From contig NZ_FOTP01000001.1 in assembly GCF_900114605.1 (NCBI RefSeq), forward strand, positions 1,178,001 through 1,242,000: DNA of 64,000 bases. Reading direction: 5' to 3'. The translations under genes were made by a program, and so were the position numbers. This DNA comes from Bradyrhizobium sp. NFR13 (GTDB lineage: Bacteria; Pseudomonadota; Alphaproteobacteria; Rhizobiales; Xanthobacteraceae). Positions 19,076-26,941 of the stretch are shown here, piece after piece. The notes under the pieces were generated by a model. That model worked only from the letters and a program-made list of their open reading frames with translations, made no database searches and had not been told where the DNA came from. How positions within the stretch are numbered: the stretch's first letter is position 1; each line of letters starts with the position of its first letter.

Positions 19076-20110
19076 ATGGGTTACAAAGTCGCGCTGGTCG
19101 GAGCGACCGGCAATGTCGGGCGTGAAATGCTCAGCATTCTGGATGAACGTAAATTCCCCGCTGACGAGGTCGTGGCGCTTGCGTCGCGCCGCAGCATGGG
19201 CGTTGAGGTTTCCTTCGGCGACAAAACCCTGAAATGCAAAGACCTCGCGACCTATGACTTCAGCGACGTCGACATCTGCCTGATGTCGGCCGGCGGAGCC
19301 GTGTCGAAGGAATGGTCGCCGAAGATCGGCGCAGCCGGTGCCGTCGTGATCGACAACTCGTCGACCTGGCGCATGGACCCGGACGTGCCGTTGATCGTGC
19401 CGGAAGTAAACGCCGCTGCCGTTGATGGCTTCACCAAGAAGAACATCATCGCAAACCCGAACTGCTCGACTGCGCAGCTCGTGGTGGCGTTGAAGCCGCT
19501 GCACGACAAGGCAACCATCAAGCGCGTCGTCGTCTCGACCTATCAGTCGGTGTCGGGTGCGGGCAAGGATGCGATGGACGAGTTGTTCTCGCAGACCAAG
19601 GCCGTCTACACCAACAGCGAACTGGTCAATAACAAATTCCCGAAGCGTATCGCCTTCAACGTCATTCCACAGATCGACGTGTTCATGGAGGACGGCTACA
19701 CCAAGGAAGAGTGGAAGATGATGATGGAGACCAAGAAGATTCTTGATCCCAAAATCAAAATGTCCGCGACCTGCGTGCGCGTGCCGGTGTTCGTCGGCCA
19801 CTCGGAAGCGGTCAATATCGAGTTCGAGAATCCGATCTCGGAAGATGAAGCCCGCGACATCCTGCGCAATGCGCCGGGTTGCCTCGTGATCGACAAGCGC
19901 GAGCCCGGTGGCTACGTCACGCCTTACGAAGCCGCTGGCGAAGACGCGACCTATATCAGCCGCATCCGCACGGATGCGACGGTCGATAACGGTCTCGTTC
20001 TGTGGTGCGTCTCGGACAACCTGCGCAAGGGCGCGGCGCTCAACGCCGTGCAGATCGCGGAATGCCTGATCAACCGCAAGCTGATCACCGCGAAGAAGAA
20101 GGCCGCTTAA
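19076..20110 (+). CDS. asd: aspartate-semialdehyde dehydrogenase
   Basis: NADPH-dependent enzyme of 344 aa that makes aspartate semialdehyde for lysine/diaminopimelate, threonine and methionine synthesis. The nucleotide motif GATGNVGRE is at 9-17 and the catalytic cysteine is Cys130 in NPNCSTAQL. Active-site QSVSGAGK and a later HSEAVNIEF are present. GGAGAG precedes the ATG. It stands alone and ends at a strong terminator. dapF, which uses the same pathway, is at 39221. Confidence 0.97.
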   Translation: MGYKVALVGATGNVGREMLSILDERKFPADEVVALASRRSMGVEVSFGDKTLKCKDLATYDFSDVDICLMSAGGAVSKEWSPKIGAAGAVVIDNSSTWRMDPDVPLIVPEVNAAAVDGFTKKNIIANPNCSTAQLVVALKPLHDKATIKRVVVSTYQSVSGAGKDAMDELFSQTKAVYTNSELVNNKFPKRIAFNVIPQIDVFMEDGYTKEEWKMMMETKKILDPKIKMSATCVRVPVFVGHSEAVNIEFENPISEDEARDILRNAPGCLVIDKREPGGYVTPYEAAGEDATYISRIRTDATVDNGLVLWCVSDNLRKGAALNAVQIAECLINRKLITAKKKAA

Positions 20111-20132
20111 GCCGCTTCGATATCGAAACACG

Positions 20133-20166
20133 AAAGGCCGGGTGCATCGCATCCGGCCTTTTTTGT
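20133..20166 (+). terminator. intrinsic terminator of asd
   Basis: Stem AAAGGCCGGGTGC/GCATCCGGCCTTT (one G-T pair) with a 3-base loop, then a T-run. It also separates asd from the convergent carbonic anhydrase gene. Confidence 0.9.
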
Positions 20167-20208
20167 TTGCCCCGCGACAACTCCGCTCCTCACGGCGAGG
20201 ACGGAGCG

Positions 20209-20865
20209 CTACGCTGTCGGCTTCGCCTGTCCGACCGGCTTGAACACCTTCTCCACCTTGTCGAGCACCGACAGCGAGCCGAGCGCTACGCCGAAATAGG
20301 CGCCATGCAGCAGGAGGTCGCCGGCTTCGACGCGTTTCTTCACGAAGGGAAAGGTCATCAGGTTTTCGAGGCTGCGGAACACTGCAGCCTTCTCGATGCG
20401 GGTGACGAAATCCTGCATCGATTCATGGTCGCGGATTTCGACGATCTCGCCCGGCTTGGTGAACATCGACATCCAGCGGCCGATGAAGTCGCCCGGCGAC
20501 AGCGGCGCGGTCTTGTCCACGAAGGCGCGGATGCCGCCGCATTGCGCGTGACCGAGAATAACAATGTGCTTCACCTTCAGCACCTGCACGGCATATTCCA
20601 GCGCAGCGGAGACGCCGTGAGCATTGCCGTCGGGCTGATAGGGCGGCACCAGATTGGCGATGTTTCGCACCACGAACAATTCGCCCGGCGAAGCATCGAA
20701 GATGACCTCGGGTGATACCCGCGAGTCGCAGCAGCCGATCACCATCACTTCGGGGAACTGGCCCTTTTCCGACAGTTCGCGAAAGCGCGACTGTTCGGTC
20801 GGCAAACGTTCCGACGAGAAGGTCTGGTAGCCGGAGATGAGTTGCTGCGGAAACGATGCGGTCAT
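20209..20865 (-). CDS. beta-class carbonic anhydrase
   Basis: Zinc enzyme of 218 aa that interconverts CO2 and bicarbonate. Zinc ligands and catalytic residues are in GCCDSRV (Cys45 or Cys46, Asp47, Arg49) and GHAQCGG (His106, Cys109). The start at 20865 is chosen because GAGG lies six bases upstream. A longer frame extends into a dispersed repeat at 20880-20924 that should not be coding. It is cytoplasmic, since no signal peptide is present. Confidence 0.93.
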   Translation of the reverse strand: MTASFPQQLISGYQTFSSERLPTEQSRFRELSEKGQFPEVMVIGCCDSRVSPEVIFDASPGELFVVRNIANLVPPYQPDGNAHGVSAALEYAVQVLKVKHIVILGHAQCGGIRAFVDKTAPLSPGDFIGRWMSMFTKPGEIVEIRDHESMQDFVTRIEKAAVFRSLENLMTFPFVKKRVEAGDLLLHGAYFGVALGSLSVLDKVEKVFKPVGQAKPTA

Positions 20866-20879
20866 GGTTTGCCTCGTCA

Positions 20880-20924
20880 GCATGATCCCGAAAAGTGGAT
20901 GCCAGTTTTCGGATCGGATCATGC
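20880..20924. repeat. dispersed repeat with GCATGATC ends, copy 1
   Basis: The sequence runs from GCATGATC to GATCATGC (8-bp inverted ends). Inside are CCGAAAAGTGGATGCC and GTTTTCGG. A second, longer copy in opposite orientation lies at 24956-25021. It sits in the leader of the carbonic anhydrase gene and creates a false upstream extension of that frame. Confidence 0.75.
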
Positions 20925-21049
20925 TCAAACAGATGGGTCCCACGGATAACCATAGGACGCCAGCGCGAACAAGCCTTCCGGGCGGCGAACTGAGATGCTA
21001 TCGCGAATGCCGACCCACAAGCAGGCACCAAATTTCAGGGAAATACGCC

Positions 21050-21928
21050 ATGATCCGTCCGCGCCGCAGCCATTTGTTCATGCCAGGCTCGAATCCGCGC
21101 GCGCTGGAGAAGGCCCGCACCGTACCGGCCGACGGCATCATCCTGGACCTCGAAGACGCCGTGGCGCCGGACGCCAAGGGAACCGCCCGCGACGCCATCG
21201 CACAGACGCTGGCGGCCGGCGGCTTCGGCAAGCGCGAGGTCATCATCCGCATCAATGCGCTGGATTCGCCGTGGTGGATCGACGACGTCACAATGGCCGG
21301 CAAGGCCAAGCCCGACGGCATCCTAGTGCCGAAGATTTCCAGCGTCGAGGATCTCTCCGCCGTTGCGGATCGCCTGAGCGATATCGGCGCCGACATGTCG
21401 ATCAAGGTCTGGGCCATGATCGAGACCTCGCGCGCCATCCTGCATGCGGAAGAACTCGCGGCCGCCTCACGCGATTCCGAGAACCGCCTGGCCGGCTTCG
21501 TGTTCGGCCCCAACGATATCGCCCGCGAGACCCGCATCCGCATGATGCCCGGCCGCGCGGCGATGCTTGGCATGATCACCCATTGCGTGCTGGCAACGCG
21601 GTTGCATGGTCTCGAAATCCTCGATGGTCCCTATAGCAATTTCAGCGACACCGAGGGCTTCATCGCCGAAGCTGAACAGGGCCGTGACATCGGCTTCGAC
21701 GGCAAGACGCTGATCCATCCGAGCCAGATCGAGGCCTGCAACAAGGTCTTCACGCCGCCCGCCGACGAAGTCGCCCAGGCCCGCCGCATCATCGCGGCTT
21801 TCGAACAGCCGGAAAACGCCAGCCGCGGCGCGATCCAGCTCGACGGCAAGATGGTCGAGCGCCTGCATGCGGAAATGGCCAAGCGCACGATCGCGATTTC
21901 GGACGCGATCGCGGCGATGGGAAGCTGA
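21050..21928 (+). CDS. CoA-ester lyase, HpcH/HpaI aldolase (citrate lyase beta/malyl-CoA lyase) family
   Basis: 292 aa TIM-barrel lyase of the CitE-like group. Recognisable elements are RPRRSHLFMPGSNPRALEKA at the N-terminus, the metal/substrate motif ILDLEDAV at 31-38, and the second acidic site in VWAMIETSRA. KTLIHPSQIEACNKVF near the C-terminus is typical. AGGGA precedes the ATG at 21050; the frame stays open upstream, but that part lacks coding character. Relatives cleave malyl-CoA, methylmalyl-CoA or citryl-CoA; the substrate here is unproven. It is monocistronic as far as can be seen. Confidence 0.88.
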   Translation: MIRPRRSHLFMPGSNPRALEKARTVPADGIILDLEDAVAPDAKGTARDAIAQTLAAGGFGKREVIIRINALDSPWWIDDVTMAGKAKPDGILVPKISSVEDLSAVADRLSDIGADMSIKVWAMIETSRAILHAEELAAASRDSENRLAGFVFGPNDIARETRIRMMPGRAAMLGMITHCVLATRLHGLEILDGPYSNFSDTEGFIAEAEQGRDIGFDGKTLIHPSQIEACNKVFTPPADEVAQARRIIAAFEQPENASRGAIQLDGKMVERLHAEMAKRTIAISDAIAAMGS

Positions 21929-21962
21929 CGCGCAGGCGTCATACCTAACCGGGACGAACGGC

Positions 21963-21978
21963 GCGAAGCAAGCTTCGC
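21963..21978 (+). terminator. short hairpin after the CoA-ester lyase gene
   Basis: Arms GCGAAGC and GCTTCGC around AA lie about 35 bases past the stop. There is no T-tract, so this is a weak terminator candidate. Confidence 0.3.
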
Positions 21979-22002
21979 GATGCTCGCAGGTCTATCACCA
22001 CA

Positions 22003-22102
22003 TCATGGCCGGGCTTGTCCCAGCCACCCACGTCTTCCTTTGTGGCCAAGACGTGGATACGCGGGACATCTAGCGAAGCCCGTTTCGCGCTGCCCGCGCA
22101 TG
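22003..22102. repeat. intergenic repeat, TCATGGCCGGGCTTGTCCC family, long form
   Basis: It begins TCATGGCCGGGCTTGTCCCA and ends in GCCCGCGCATGA. Inside is the 9-bp inverted pair CCACGTCTT (22028-22036) and AAGACGTGG (22048-22056). The first 20 bases are almost identical to the short palindrome at 27657-27687, so they are related elements. Confidence 0.65.
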
Positions 22103-22105
22103 ACG

Positions 22106-22777
22106 GCGTTTTGTTTGGGCGTTGGCGCGTCACGCGATTTCAGATTCAACTGTCAAACAGCCACTGTTCTGGAGAGTCTTGTCCTTCAGACATGCGTCAT
22201 CGCCCCTGTTGTTAGCGGCGCGGGGGCGCCGTCGTCTTTTGCATTCCCGCCCCCCTTGCGAGAGGGCGTGCGGAACGCCGGGTGCCCGTTGCACCCTTGG
22301 GCCTGATGCGAATGCGGCCTTCCGCAATTCAGAGTGCATCAGGACTTTCGGAGGCGCCGAGCAAGTGCCCAGCGTTCCGCCTGCGGTGTTTTTTCGGTTG
22401 CTTGCGCGTTGCCATGGCGAACGATCCGATCACCAAGATTACAGTCCCAGGGCGGAGGGACAGGGTGCCTCAAGCGAGTAAGCCGGACGCGTTTCGATTT
22501 GGTCGTCCGTCACACTGTCCAGAGGGTCTTTCCATCTCAAGGCCAGCCGTCTCCTTGCCAGTGGCAGTGCTGGCGCAGATCCGTCCTGCCCGAAGACAGA
22601 CGTCACCCATGAACCGCGTAACGCCGCATCTCCGGCGTCCACCGCATCCCACCCCGCGAACGTGACGATCGCGATCGCCCCTCTCGGTGGGGCAGGACGA
22701 AACGGAATATAATCAATGTAGGGATATTGTCAATCGAAAATAGGAAAAAATATTTGGCGCATTTCCAACCCCAAACT
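22106..22777. other. ORF-poor region, possible decayed dispersed repeat
   Basis: About 670 bases without a convincing gene on either strand; the short open frames lack ribosome sites and codon bias. The base composition fluctuates and becomes AT-rich near 22700-22770. Flanked by two other repeat elements, it looks like a long non-coding dispersed repeat of the type seen between genes in this group. No second copy lies in the window to prove this. Confidence 0.4.
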
Positions 22778-22915
22778 GTCATTCCGGGGCGGCTGCGCAC
22801 CTTCGCGCAGACGAACCCGGAATCCCGACATGGGAGTCTCCGATCGTGCCAAACACTCTGAGACTCCGGGTTCACACTTCAGCGGCTTTGCCGCTTCCGT
22901 GCGCCCCGGAATGAC
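22778..22915. repeat. 138-bp element with inverted ends, copy 1
   Basis: It starts GTCATTCCGGGGC and ends GCCCCGGAATGAC, an exact 13-bp terminal inverted repeat. Inside are GAACCCGGAATCCCG and GACTCCGGGTTCAC, which form a second inverted pair. Related copies lie at 28914-29067 and 44826-44963. All three are intergenic. Confidence 0.88.
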
Positions 22916-22955
22916 GGTGGAAACCCAGGGTTCAGTCCGGGTCGCTATGACGTGC

Positions 22956-23747
22956 CTACCTCTTGCCGACCCGCTCGGTCGCCCAGGCATAAAAGCTTCC
23001 GGGCATCGGCGCTTCCTTCCCGCGTCCCTTTGGCGAGATGTGAAAGCCGAGAATATCCGGATCGCCGACCAGCGCCGCGAAGTCCGACGGCTCGAAGAAA
23101 AGCTTTGGCTCCGCGTGAATCGAATAATAAGCCTTCCGCGGCAGCGCGTGATGCTGCAATCCGTGGCGCTTCGCGAGCGCCGTCAGCGATGCCGGGCCGA
23201 AGATCGCGACGCGCACATCACTGGCACGCTTCGCGCTATCGCGCAGCTTGCGCCATGCGAAAGCGAGGCGATGGCGCAATGACATCCAGTCTGGCGTCAA
23301 CTCGTCCTGCCTGATCAGCGCCTCGAACGCCGCGACAATCGGATCGTCAGGCGGAAGATACAGCACCGAATTGCCGAGCTGACGTCGCTTCTCCCAGGCG
23401 AAATAGGGCTTTGCGGGATCGATCTCGATCGGCTTCAGCAGCAGCACATCCGCATCGAGCCAGAGGCCGAGACCTTCCGCCATCAGCCGGATGCGAAAGA
23501 AATCGCTGAACTGCAGGGGTGTCCAGCCCACCCATGTGCCGTCGGGAGCTGACGGCCGCAGCCGGTCCGCGAAAGCGCGCGGCAACACGGCTTCCGCATC
23601 GGCATTGCTCACGCCATCCGGCAGATCGGTAATGGGTGCAAAACTATAGAGCGTGACGCGGTGGCCGGCCTGCACCTGCGAGCGCAGACAGAGCCTGCGC
23701 AGCGCATCGAGCGGCCCCTCCCAAAAGGTGACGACGTCAGGAATCAC
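22956..23747 (-). CDS. glycosyltransferase with DXD motif (capsular polysaccharide type)
   Basis: 263 aa. It has the DXD sugar-binding arrangement FSDFFRIRLM...GLWLDADVLLL (around residues 80-103), which coordinates the metal and nucleotide sugar. Overall it resembles bacterial glycosyltransferases of the Gly_transf_sug family used in polysaccharide decoration. The start is GTG at 23747, supported by GGAAGGTGA upstream. It begins 20 bases after leuD ends, so it is probably co-transcribed, although a functional link is not evident. Donor and acceptor are unknown. Confidence 0.8.
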   Translation of the reverse strand: MIPDVVTFWEGPLDALRRLCLRSQVQAGHRVTLYSFAPITDLPDGVSNADAEAVLPRAFADRLRPSAPDGTWVGWTPLQFSDFFRIRLMAEGLGLWLDADVLLLKPIEIDPAKPYFAWEKRRQLGNSVLYLPPDDPIVAAFEALIRQDELTPDWMSLRHRLAFAWRKLRDSAKRASDVRVAIFGPASLTALAKRHGLQHHALPRKAYYSIHAEPKLFFEPSDFAALVGDPDILGFHISPKGRGKEAPMPGSFYAWATERVGKR

Positions 23748-23767
23748 GCGTCACCTTCCGAAGTGAA

Positions 23768-24373
23768 TCAGGCCCAGGCGCGCTCGGTCTTGAGCTTGGA
23801 CTCATAGCTGTCGATGGAGGCCTTCTTCTCCATCGTCAGGCCGATGTCGTCGAGACCGTTGAGCAGGCAGTGCTTGCGGAACGGATCGATCTCGAATTTC
23901 ACCGTGCCGCCGTCAGGACCACGGATTTCCTGGTTCGGCAGATCGATGGTGATCGTCGCATTGGCGCCGCGTTCGGCGTCGTCGAACAGGGCGTCGAGAT
24001 CTTTCTGCGAGACGCGGATCGGCAGCACGCCGTTCTTGAAGCAATTGTTGTAGAAGATGTCGCCGAACGAGGTCGAGATCACGCAGCGGATGCCGAAGTC
24101 CAGCAGCGCCCACGGCGCGTGTTCGCGCGACGAACCGCAGCCGAAATTATCGCCGGCAACCATGATCTTGGCGTTACGATAGGCAGGCTTGTTGAGGACG
24201 AAATCCGGGTTCTCGCTGCCGTCATCGAGATAGCGCGCTTCCGAGAACAGGCCCTTGCCGAGGCCGGTGCGCTTGATGGTCTTCAGATACTGCTTCGGGA
24301 TGATCATGTCGGTATCGACATTGATGATCTTCAGCGGCGCCGCGACGCCTTCCAGCGTGGTGAACTTGTCCAT
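23768..24373 (-). CDS. leuD: 3-isopropylmalate dehydratase small subunit
   Basis: 201 aa swivel-domain subunit that works with LeuC to isomerise 2- to 3-isopropylmalate. It shows [14 protein letters not shown] at the start, [28 protein letters not shown] and [16 protein letters not shown], all family landmarks. The ATG at 24373 fits the usual N-terminus; an upstream extension of 18 codons does not match the family. leuC is about 5 kb away and leuB about 6 kb, both outside this transcript. Confidence 0.96.
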   Translation of the reverse strand: MDKFTTLEGVAAPLKIINVDTDMIIPKQYLKTIKRTGLGKGLFSEARYLDDGSENPDFVLNKPAYRNAKIMVAGDNFGCGSSREHAPWALLDFGIRCVISTSFGDIFYNNCFKNGVLPIRVSQKDLDALFDDAERGANATITIDLPNQEIRGPDGGTVKFEIDPFRKHCLLNGLDDIGLTMEKKASIDSYESKLKTERAWA

Positions 24374-24444
24374 GAACGTATCCTCGGATTGAACGGCCGT
24401 TTTAGCCCGATCGGGCGGCCCGTCCAAGGGTGATTTATGCAGGG

Positions 24445-24846
24445 CTAATCGGCGACGCCAGCCTCGATGGCCTCCATATCGGCGTCCGACAGGCCGAAAT
24501 GGTGGCCGATCTCGTGGATCAGCACGTGGCGGACGATATGGCCGAGGGTTTCGTCATGTTCGGCCCAGTAATCCAGGATCGGCCGGCGATACAGCCAGAT
24601 CATATTGGGCAACTGGCCAGTGTTGTCATGGCTCTGAAACGGCAGTCCGACGCCCTGGAACAGACCCAGCAGGTCGAATTCGGTCTCGGCCTGCATCTCC
24701 TCCAGCACCTCGTCACTGGGAAAGTCATCGACCCGGATGATCACGCCCTCGCAGAGCTTGCGGAAATCTTCCGGCAGGAGGGCGAGCATGGCATGGGCCA
24801 TGTCCTCCATTTCGGCGAGATCGGGTGCTTTTGCCTGGTGCCACAT
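24445..24846 (-). CDS. zincin-like metallopeptidase family protein
   Basis: 133 aa small cytoplasmic protein with the metalloprotease motif [11 protein letters not shown] (HExxH followed by a third His) near the C-terminus. It belongs to the short zinicin-like (DUF1025) metallopeptidase family. AGGGA precedes the ATG at 24846. The frame stays open upstream, but that stretch lies in a repeat-containing leader. It is 70 bases upstream of leuD on the same strand. Its substrate is unknown. Confidence 0.85.
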   Translation of the reverse strand: MWHQAKAPDLAEMEDMAHAMLALLPEDFRKLCEGVIIRVDDFPSDEVLEEMQAETEFDLLGLFQGVGLPFQSHDNTGQLPNMIWLYRRPILDYWAEHDETLGHIVRHVLIHEIGHHFGLSDADMEAIEAGVAD

Positions 24847-24955
24847 GTTTCCCTGTCTAGCCAATTCCCGTGACATGGCAATGCGCCGGTACGGCGCTGT
24901 CCCGGCGGTTGACGGGCGGGCGTCAATCGGAGACTTTGCGGCGTTTCCTTTTGAA

Positions 24956-25021
24956 GCATGATCTCTCGACAAACGAACCCGTTTGTCGGCGAAAACCGGC
25001 ATTTACTTTTCGGGATCATGC
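24956..25021. repeat. dispersed repeat with GCATGATC ends, copy 2 (longer)
   Basis: In reverse orientation to copy 1, it runs between GCATGATC and GATCATGC and shares CCGAAAAGT and ATGCCGGTTTTCG with it. An insert of about 20 bases contains the perfect arms ACAAACG and CGTTTGT around AACC. It lies between the divergent metallopeptidase gene and the small exported protein gene. Confidence 0.75.
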
Positions 25022-25044
25022 CCATGGCGGTTTGGGGCGTTAAA

Positions 25045-25341
25045 ATGCGGATCATGATGGCAGCACTGGGATTGGCGGTTGCGCTCGGCGCGTTGCCTAT
25101 GGTTGGCGTCGCACAGGCCCAGACGGCCACGCAGATCGCCCAATCCGACGACAGCGTTCAGCCTCGCCGCGCGCGCCCGCGCGTTCGCATCTATCGCACC
25201 CCGGACGAACGCGGTGTCTATCCCAGCTACAATCCCGGCCCGAACGCCGTGCGCGATTGCACCGCCAATCTGGTGCAGGAATATCGCCCGAGCGGCACCG
25301 TGATCGTGCCGCGCATGAACTGTTACTGGCGCCGCGGCTAA
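25045..25341 (+). CDS. small exported protein of unknown function
   Basis: 98 aa with a signal peptide (MRIMMAALGLAVALGALPM, cleavage near QAQ). The mature part is basic with RRARPRVRIYRTPDERG, then two cysteines (RDCTANL, MNCYWRRG) that could pair. The start at 25045 excludes the repeat element that opens the frame further upstream. It is typical of small rhizobial periplasmic proteins with no assigned function. Confidence 0.7.
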   Translation: MRIMMAALGLAVALGALPMVGVAQAQTATQIAQSDDSVQPRRARPRVRIYRTPDERGVYPSYNPGPNAVRDCTANLVQEYRPSGTVIVPRMNCYWRRG

Positions 25342-25342
25342 C

Positions 25343-25555
25343 CTAGCGGCGCTGCCGCGCGGCACCGATCAGACCCGCTGCAATCACCATCGCCGAACTG
25401 CCATAGACGATGATCGCCATGGCGAGCTGAACTGTCGTGCTTGCCGTGCCGGGCATCACGCCGGGGCCTTGCGACGCCTGCGCGCGTTCGATCCACGGAT
25501 CCAGAGCGGCGGAGACAAATGCGAGCGTGACAACAATCGTCGAGATCAAACGCAT
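25343..25555 (-). CDS. small membrane protein of unknown function
   Basis: 70 aa with two hydrophobic helices (residues about 3-20 and 43-65) joined by a loop containing WIERAQASQGPG, and a basic C-terminus. GGAGG lies eight bases before the ATG at 25555, which selects this start over the ATGs at 25570 and 25573. It meets the previous gene tail to tail with one base between the stops. No known family recognised. Confidence 0.62.
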   Translation of the reverse strand: MRLISTIVVTLAFVSAALDPWIERAQASQGPGVMPGTASTTVQLAMAIIVYGSSAMVIAAGLIGAARQRR

Positions 25556-25800
25556 GATGATGGCCTCCATCATTGCATGATCGAGATACGCGTCGTGCAG
25601 CGATTCGGTTTTACAACCACGCTTCTGTCTGGCGCGATGACGCGTATTCGTTCCACGGCTGCGACAGTCCGCCACCGCGTCATATCGCTCAGGCCGCATT
25701 CACATCGCGTTCACCTCCCGAACCCTAGCGTCATCAGCATGGGCGATGATCCATTTGCAGCGTGCATGTTGAGATGTGCGCAGACCTGAGGAGACGACAC

Positions 25801-26094
25801 GTGAACGTAAAGAAAATTTTTGGCTTCGCTGCCATCGCAGGATTGCTGTTCGTCGCAGCGCCCACGCAGCAGGCGAACGCCGCTTCGCTGAACGGCCCAG
25901 GCATCGCGGCATCGGTTCAGGGCGGCGCCAGCGAGAAGCTGACGACCGAAGTTCAGTATCGTCATCACCACAATCACGGCTATCGCCCGCATCACGGCGT
26001 GCGCCGTCACCACGGCTGGCACCGCCCGCATCACGTCCGCCGTCATCATGGCTGGCACCGGCCACACCATGTGCGTCCTCACTGGCGCTACTGA
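25801..26094 (+). CDS. His-rich exported protein with tandem repeat
   Basis: 97 aa starting at GTG 25801, preceded by GAGGAGACG. A signal peptide ends near QANA (residue 27). The C-terminal half is made of His, Arg, Pro and Trp; a 12-residue unit RRHHGWHRPHHV is repeated exactly at 68-79 and 80-91, encoded by two 36-base DNA repeats at 26002-26073. Such a tail could bind divalent metal, though that is inference. It is the first of three low-complexity secreted proteins in a row. Confidence 0.78.
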   Translation: MNVKKIFGFAAIAGLLFVAAPTQQANAASLNGPGIAASVQGGASEKLTTEVQYRHHHNHGYRPHHGVRRHHGWHRPHHVRRHHGWHRPHHVRPHWRY

Positions 26095-26112
26095 GAATAT
26101 TTCGGAAATGGA

Positions 26113-26140
26113 AACAGGCGCGCGCAAGTGCGCCTGTTCT
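26113..26140 (+). terminator. hairpin after the His-rich gene
   Basis: Stem AACAGGCGC/GCGCCTGTT with an 8-base loop, then TCTCG. It resembles the terminator after the next gene, which has the same ACAGGCGC core, but its T-tract is weak. Confidence 0.55.
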
Positions 26141-26257
26141 CGTTGACGGGATGTTGACCGCGTCTCTCTGTCGCGGGAAATCGCGGTCACCATATGCGTT
26201 ATGGGGTGGAGGCGACGAAAGACGATCGATGGAAAGCGATCGAGGCAAGGAAAAAAC

Positions 26258-26698
26258 ATGAAGAACTGGGTAGGCGCAGCCATGCTGGCTGCAACACTTT
26301 CACTCGGCGGCGCATTGACCAGCGCCCCCGCCATGGCTGACACGCAGGCGAGTCAAAAGGCTGCGTCGGACAACAAGGCGAAGGCAACGGACTTCAGCGC
26401 ACAGCGGCGCCATCGCCACTTCCACCACCGCCATCACTTCGGCCACCGGCATTACGGGTATCGCGGCTATTACGGCCCGCGTTATGGCTACGGATACGGC
26501 TATCGCCCGTACCGCTCCTATTACGGCCCGGCATATTACGGACGCCCCTATGCCTATCGCCCTGCTTACTACGGCGGATACGGCTATCGCCCCTACGGCT
26601 ATTACGGCGGCTATCATCCTTATGGCGCCTATGGCTACGGCCCGGGCTTCGGTTTCGGCGGCCCGCTCAGCGTCGGCTTCAGCTTCGGCCGCTGGTAA
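26258..26698 (+). CDS. Tyr/Gly-rich exported protein
   Basis: 146 aa: signal peptide to about residue 27 (APAMA), a short polar segment, a His-rich stretch near 50-65, then a long low-complexity tail of Tyr, Gly, Arg and Pro with irregular repeats such as YYGGYGYRPYG. It ends in GPLSVGFSFGRW. No catalytic domain is visible. The composition suggests an envelope or extracellular structural protein. The start has AAGG upstream; the frame before it is not coding. Confidence 0.75.
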   Translation: MKNWVGAAMLAATLSLGGALTSAPAMADTQASQKAASDNKAKATDFSAQRRHRHFHHRHHFGHRHYGYRGYYGPRYGYGYGYRPYRSYYGPAYYGRPYAYRPAYYGGYGYRPYGYYGGYHPYGAYGYGPGFGFGGPLSVGFSFGRW

Positions 26699-26724
26699 AT
26701 CCTGACATCATCGGACGACATCGA

Positions 26725-26753
26725 CAGGCGCCCTTTGCGGCGCCTGTTTTTTT
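26725..26753 (+). terminator. intrinsic terminator after the Tyr/Gly-rich gene
   Basis: Stem ACAGGCGCC/GGCGCCTGT with a 6-base loop, followed by a T-run. It cleanly ends the previous transcript. Confidence 0.88.
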
Positions 26754-26759
26754 GCGCGC

Positions 26760-26782
26760 ATGACGCAGCCTGCCTGCGTCAT
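26760..26782. promoter_or_regulatory. palindrome upstream of the Gly-rich gene
   Basis: Perfect 9-bp arms ATGACGCAG and CTGCGTCAT around CCTGC lie just after the previous terminator and about 160 bases ahead of the next start. This could be an operator or an extra hairpin. No regulator is encoded nearby. Confidence 0.35.
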
Positions 26783-26941
26783 TCATGACGCGTTCAGATC
26801 GACATCCCTAATTTTCCGTCAAGGCGCGACAACCCACATGACACGACCATGCGCAAACGCACCGTTAGCGCAAGCGAGGACCTGCGCCGTCAGGTTCGCG
26901 CGATCGATGTCCCATGCGCTGATCGATGGAGGATGTTTCCG

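Noticed and set aside
22130-22665. Several short frames in the repeat-rich kilobase
   Set aside because: They overlap on both strands, lack ribosome sites and show no codon preference or domain.
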